64,000 bases of DNA from Roseibium album (lineage in GTDB: Bacteria > Pseudomonadota > Alphaproteobacteria > Rhizobiales > Stappiaceae): contig CXTY01000017.1 of NCBI GenBank assembly GCA_001404055.1, forward strand, positions 151 to 64,150, read 5' to 3'. The notes beneath the pieces were generated by a model. That model was not told where the DNA came from. It searched no databases and saw nothing but the letters and a program-made list of their open reading frames with translations. This document shows, one piece after another, positions 62,207 through 64,000 of the stretch (its first letter is position 1; every line of letters starts with the position of its first letter). Position numbers and translations under genes: made by a program.

Positions 62207-63811
62207 TTATTCCGCAATGTCCACACCGTCAAACCAATGGCCGCCAAGCGGATCCATCACATAACCGCTGACCTTGGAGGACATCGGCATGAAGACAACG
62301 GAGTGAGCAATAGTTGCCCAAGGAGCTTCTTCCTTGAAAACCACCTGTGCCTCTTCGTAGAGCTTTGTGCGCTCTGCCTTGTCGGTCACAGTCTTGGCTT
62401 TCTGGATGACAGCTTCGAAGTCGTCGTTACACCACTGAGCGCGGTTGGAACCACCGACACCGTCACAACCTAGCAGAACGGCCAGGAAGTTGTCGGGGTC
62501 ACCGTTATCACCGGTCCAGCCGAGCAGAACAGCGCCATCGCGATCAACGTCTTTCGAACGGGAAAGATACTCACCCCATTCGTAAGAAACGATTTCGACG
62601 TCAACTCCAACATTTGCGAAGTCAGCCTGAATCACCTCAGCCATACGACGGGCATTCGGGTTGTACGGACGCTGTACCGGCATCGCCCAGATTTTCATGG
62701 ACAGATCGGATACGCCAGCTGCTGCCAGCATTTCCTTTGCCAGATCCGGATTGAAGTCGTCGTCTTCGATCGCGTCGTTATAGGACCACATGGTCGGCGG
62801 GATCGGGTTTTTCGCAGCCTGGCCGGAGCCCTGGAAAACTGCGTCAAGGATCGCCTGCTTGTTAATCGCGTGGTTCAACGCCTTGCGGACTTCTTTCTTA
62901 TCGAATGGAGCCACTTTGGTGTTGTATGCGAGGTAACCGACGTTCAGGCCCTGCTGTTCCAACAAGGTCAGATTTTCGTCATCACGGATGTCAGCAACAT
63001 CAGCAGGTGCCGGATACGGCATAACGTGACATTCGCCAGCTTTCAGCTTCTGCAAACGTACAGCAGCATCCGGCGTGATGGCGAAGATCAGGTTGTCGAT
63101 CGCTTCCTTGCCGTTCCAGTAGTCAGCGTGAGCGGCATAACGGATCACGGCGTCTTTCTGGTAACCAACGAAAGAGAATGGGCCAGTACCAACCGGCTGC
63201 TGGTTCATCTGTTCCTTGGTGCCGGCGGCTTCCAGCTGTGCAGCATATTCAGCTGATACAACAGAAGCGAAGTCCATCGCCAGGTTGGCGATCATCGGAG
63301 CTTCAGGGCGGTTCAGAACGAACTTGACCGTATGGTCGTCGACCTTCACGATCTCCTTGATGAGATCCGGCATGGACATGCCGTTGAAGTATTCCCAGGC
63401 TGTGCCCGGTGTATACTCGTGCCATGCATGGTCTTTTTTAAGCTGACGCTCAAAAGAAAAGACCACGTCATCCGCATTGAAGTCACGGGTTGGCGTGAAG
63501 AAGCTTGTCGTGTGGAACTTTACGCCTTTACGCAGCTTAAAGGTGTATTCCTGACCATCTTCGGAAACTTCCCAGCTTTCGGCCAGGCCAGGCAGCACTT
63601 CAGTCGTGCCGCGCTTGAACTCAACAAGCCGGTTGTAGAGTGGCTTGGAGGAAGCATCGAACGTCGTACCCGCAGTGTAGAGTGCGGTGTCGAAGCCCTC
63701 AGGCGAACCTTCAGAGCAATAAACCAGCGTTTTTGCAGAGGCACCGCTGGCTGCAATTACAGCCAGGCTGGCGCCAAGAAGGGTTGCCTTCAAGGTTTTT
63801 TGGAAATTCAT
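62207..63811 (-). CDS. Dipeptide/oligopeptide ABC transporter binding protein, DppA-like
   Basis: A 534-residue SBP_bac_5-family periplasmic binding protein. The signal peptide is residues 1 to about 27 (LKATLLGASLAVIAASGASA, then KTLVYCSEGSPEGFD). The mature start with YCSEGSPEGFD and the later RRMAEVIQADFANVGV and LGWTGDNGDPDNFLAVLLG strongly resemble DppA, which binds dipeptides (and haem in E. coli). Two Cys (LLGCDGVGGSNRAQWCND) could form the DppA disulphide. ATG 63811, with GGGGAGAAC upstream, is chosen for its signal peptide. It is the first gene of a five-gene operon. Confidence 0.93.
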   Translation of the reverse strand: MNFQKTLKATLLGASLAVIAASGASAKTLVYCSEGSPEGFDTALYTAGTTFDASSKPLYNRLVEFKRGTTEVLPGLAESWEVSEDGQEYTFKLRKGVKFHTTSFFTPTRDFNADDVVFSFERQLKKDHAWHEYTPGTAWEYFNGMSMPDLIKEIVKVDDHTVKFVLNRPEAPMIANLAMDFASVVSAEYAAQLEAAGTKEQMNQQPVGTGPFSFVGYQKDAVIRYAAHADYWNGKEAIDNLIFAITPDAAVRLQKLKAGECHVMPYPAPADVADIRDDENLTLLEQQGLNVGYLAYNTKVAPFDKKEVRKALNHAINKQAILDAVFQGSGQAAKNPIPPTMWSYNDAIEDDDFNPDLAKEMLAAAGVSDLSMKIWAMPVQRPYNPNARRMAEVIQADFANVGVDVEIVSYEWGEYLSRSKDVDRDGAVLLGWTGDNGDPDNFLAVLLGCDGVGGSNRAQWCNDDFEAVIQKAKTVTDKAERTKLYEEAQVVFKEEAPWATIAHSVVFMPMSSKVSGYVMDPLGGHWFDGVDIAE

Positions 63812-64000
63812 CAAACTGTTCTCCCCTTGATGAAAAAGCCGGGACCCTGCATCGTTTAATCGTGCAAAGGAGTTAATCCCGAGCCAGCGCAAACTAAGGC
63901 GTTTTTTTGGCAGAAAATCAACTGCCTACATATTTCTAATTTAGGGCTCTTTTTGAAATATTTTTGCTAGGTAAGGGATACTGCCGTAAATTTTTGATGC
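63812..64000. promoter_or_regulatory. Upstream region of the peptide ABC operon
   Basis: These 189 bases become AT-rich toward the window edge and should contain the operon promoter. I cannot define hexamers or an operator confidently. Confidence 0.4.

Noticed and set aside
1..64000. Search for tRNA, rRNA, prophage, insertion sequences, toxin-antitoxin or phage-defence genes
   Set aside because: None recognised by eye; the RecD-like helicase and TetR gene have no defence-type companions, and gene composition is uniformly metabolic.

Overview
The window looks like chromosomal DNA of a heterotrophic alphaproteobacterium. The base composition is moderately GC-rich, many genes overlap by 1-4 bases, and ABC transporters each sit beside their own regulator. 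Gene content (inositol catabolism, an AglEFGK-like sugar transporter, betaine import, a non-pyrrolysine MttB homologue next to a dimethylglycine-dehydrogenase-like flavoprotein) fits a marine or host-associated member of the Hyphomicrobiales, such as the Stappiaceae (Roseibium/Labrenzia). That placement is inferred from gene content, not from a marker gene. I see no rRNA, tRNA, CRISPR array, integrase, transposase or prophage. This is mostly metabolic genome sequence rather than an island.

Region 1 (1-8.5 kb) is a myo-inositol uptake and catabolism operon read left to right: a partial periplasmic binding protein, a permease, a one-domain ATPase, then iolC (fused to DUF2090), iolD, iolE and iolB. 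It ends at a bidirectional hairpin shared with a convergent chemoreceptor gene that carries a C-terminal PilZ domain. Region 2 (11-20.7 kb) holds a KDG-kinase-like gene, a DeoR/GlpR-type repressor with twin palindromic sites, and an alpha-glucoside-type ABC cassette (aglK, aglG, aglF, aglE on the minus strand) divergent from a LacI regulator, followed by a GntR regulator. An orphan TolC follows at 21.2-22.7 kb.

Region 3 (22.7-38.8 kb) centres on methylated amines. It has a ProXWV betaine importer, a LysR regulator, a VOC protein and a GhrA-like reductase, gnd, an exported metallo-beta-lactamase-fold protein, an AraC regulator, a short-chain dehydrogenase, a phosphotransferase-fold protein whose catalytic motif is degenerate, an MttB-family methyltransferase and an 811-residue FAD/GcvT protein. 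Region 4 (38.9-47.5 kb) holds small unknowns, two LysR regulators, a 44-residue ORF, a membrane desaturase translationally coupled to a cytosolic PhnD-like binding protein, a DAO-type oxidase, a RecD-like helicase and a TetR regulator.

Region 5 (47.9-58.3 kb) contains tex, two membrane proteins of unknown role, a GNAT acetyltransferase, a short-chain dehydrogenase with a MerR regulator, a DadA-like oxidase divergent from a GntR regulator, and an arsR-arsC-aqpS arsenic operon. Region 6 (58.4-64 kb) is a complete dipeptide/oligopeptide ABC operon on the minus strand.

A recurring pattern is a strong hairpin directly after each of the four binding-protein genes and before the next gene of its transporter. 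No single feature announces a wholly new defence or mobile system. The best leads are the desaturase/PhnD-like pair, the kinase-fold protein lacking its catalytic aspartate, and the MttB homologue without a visible corrinoid partner.
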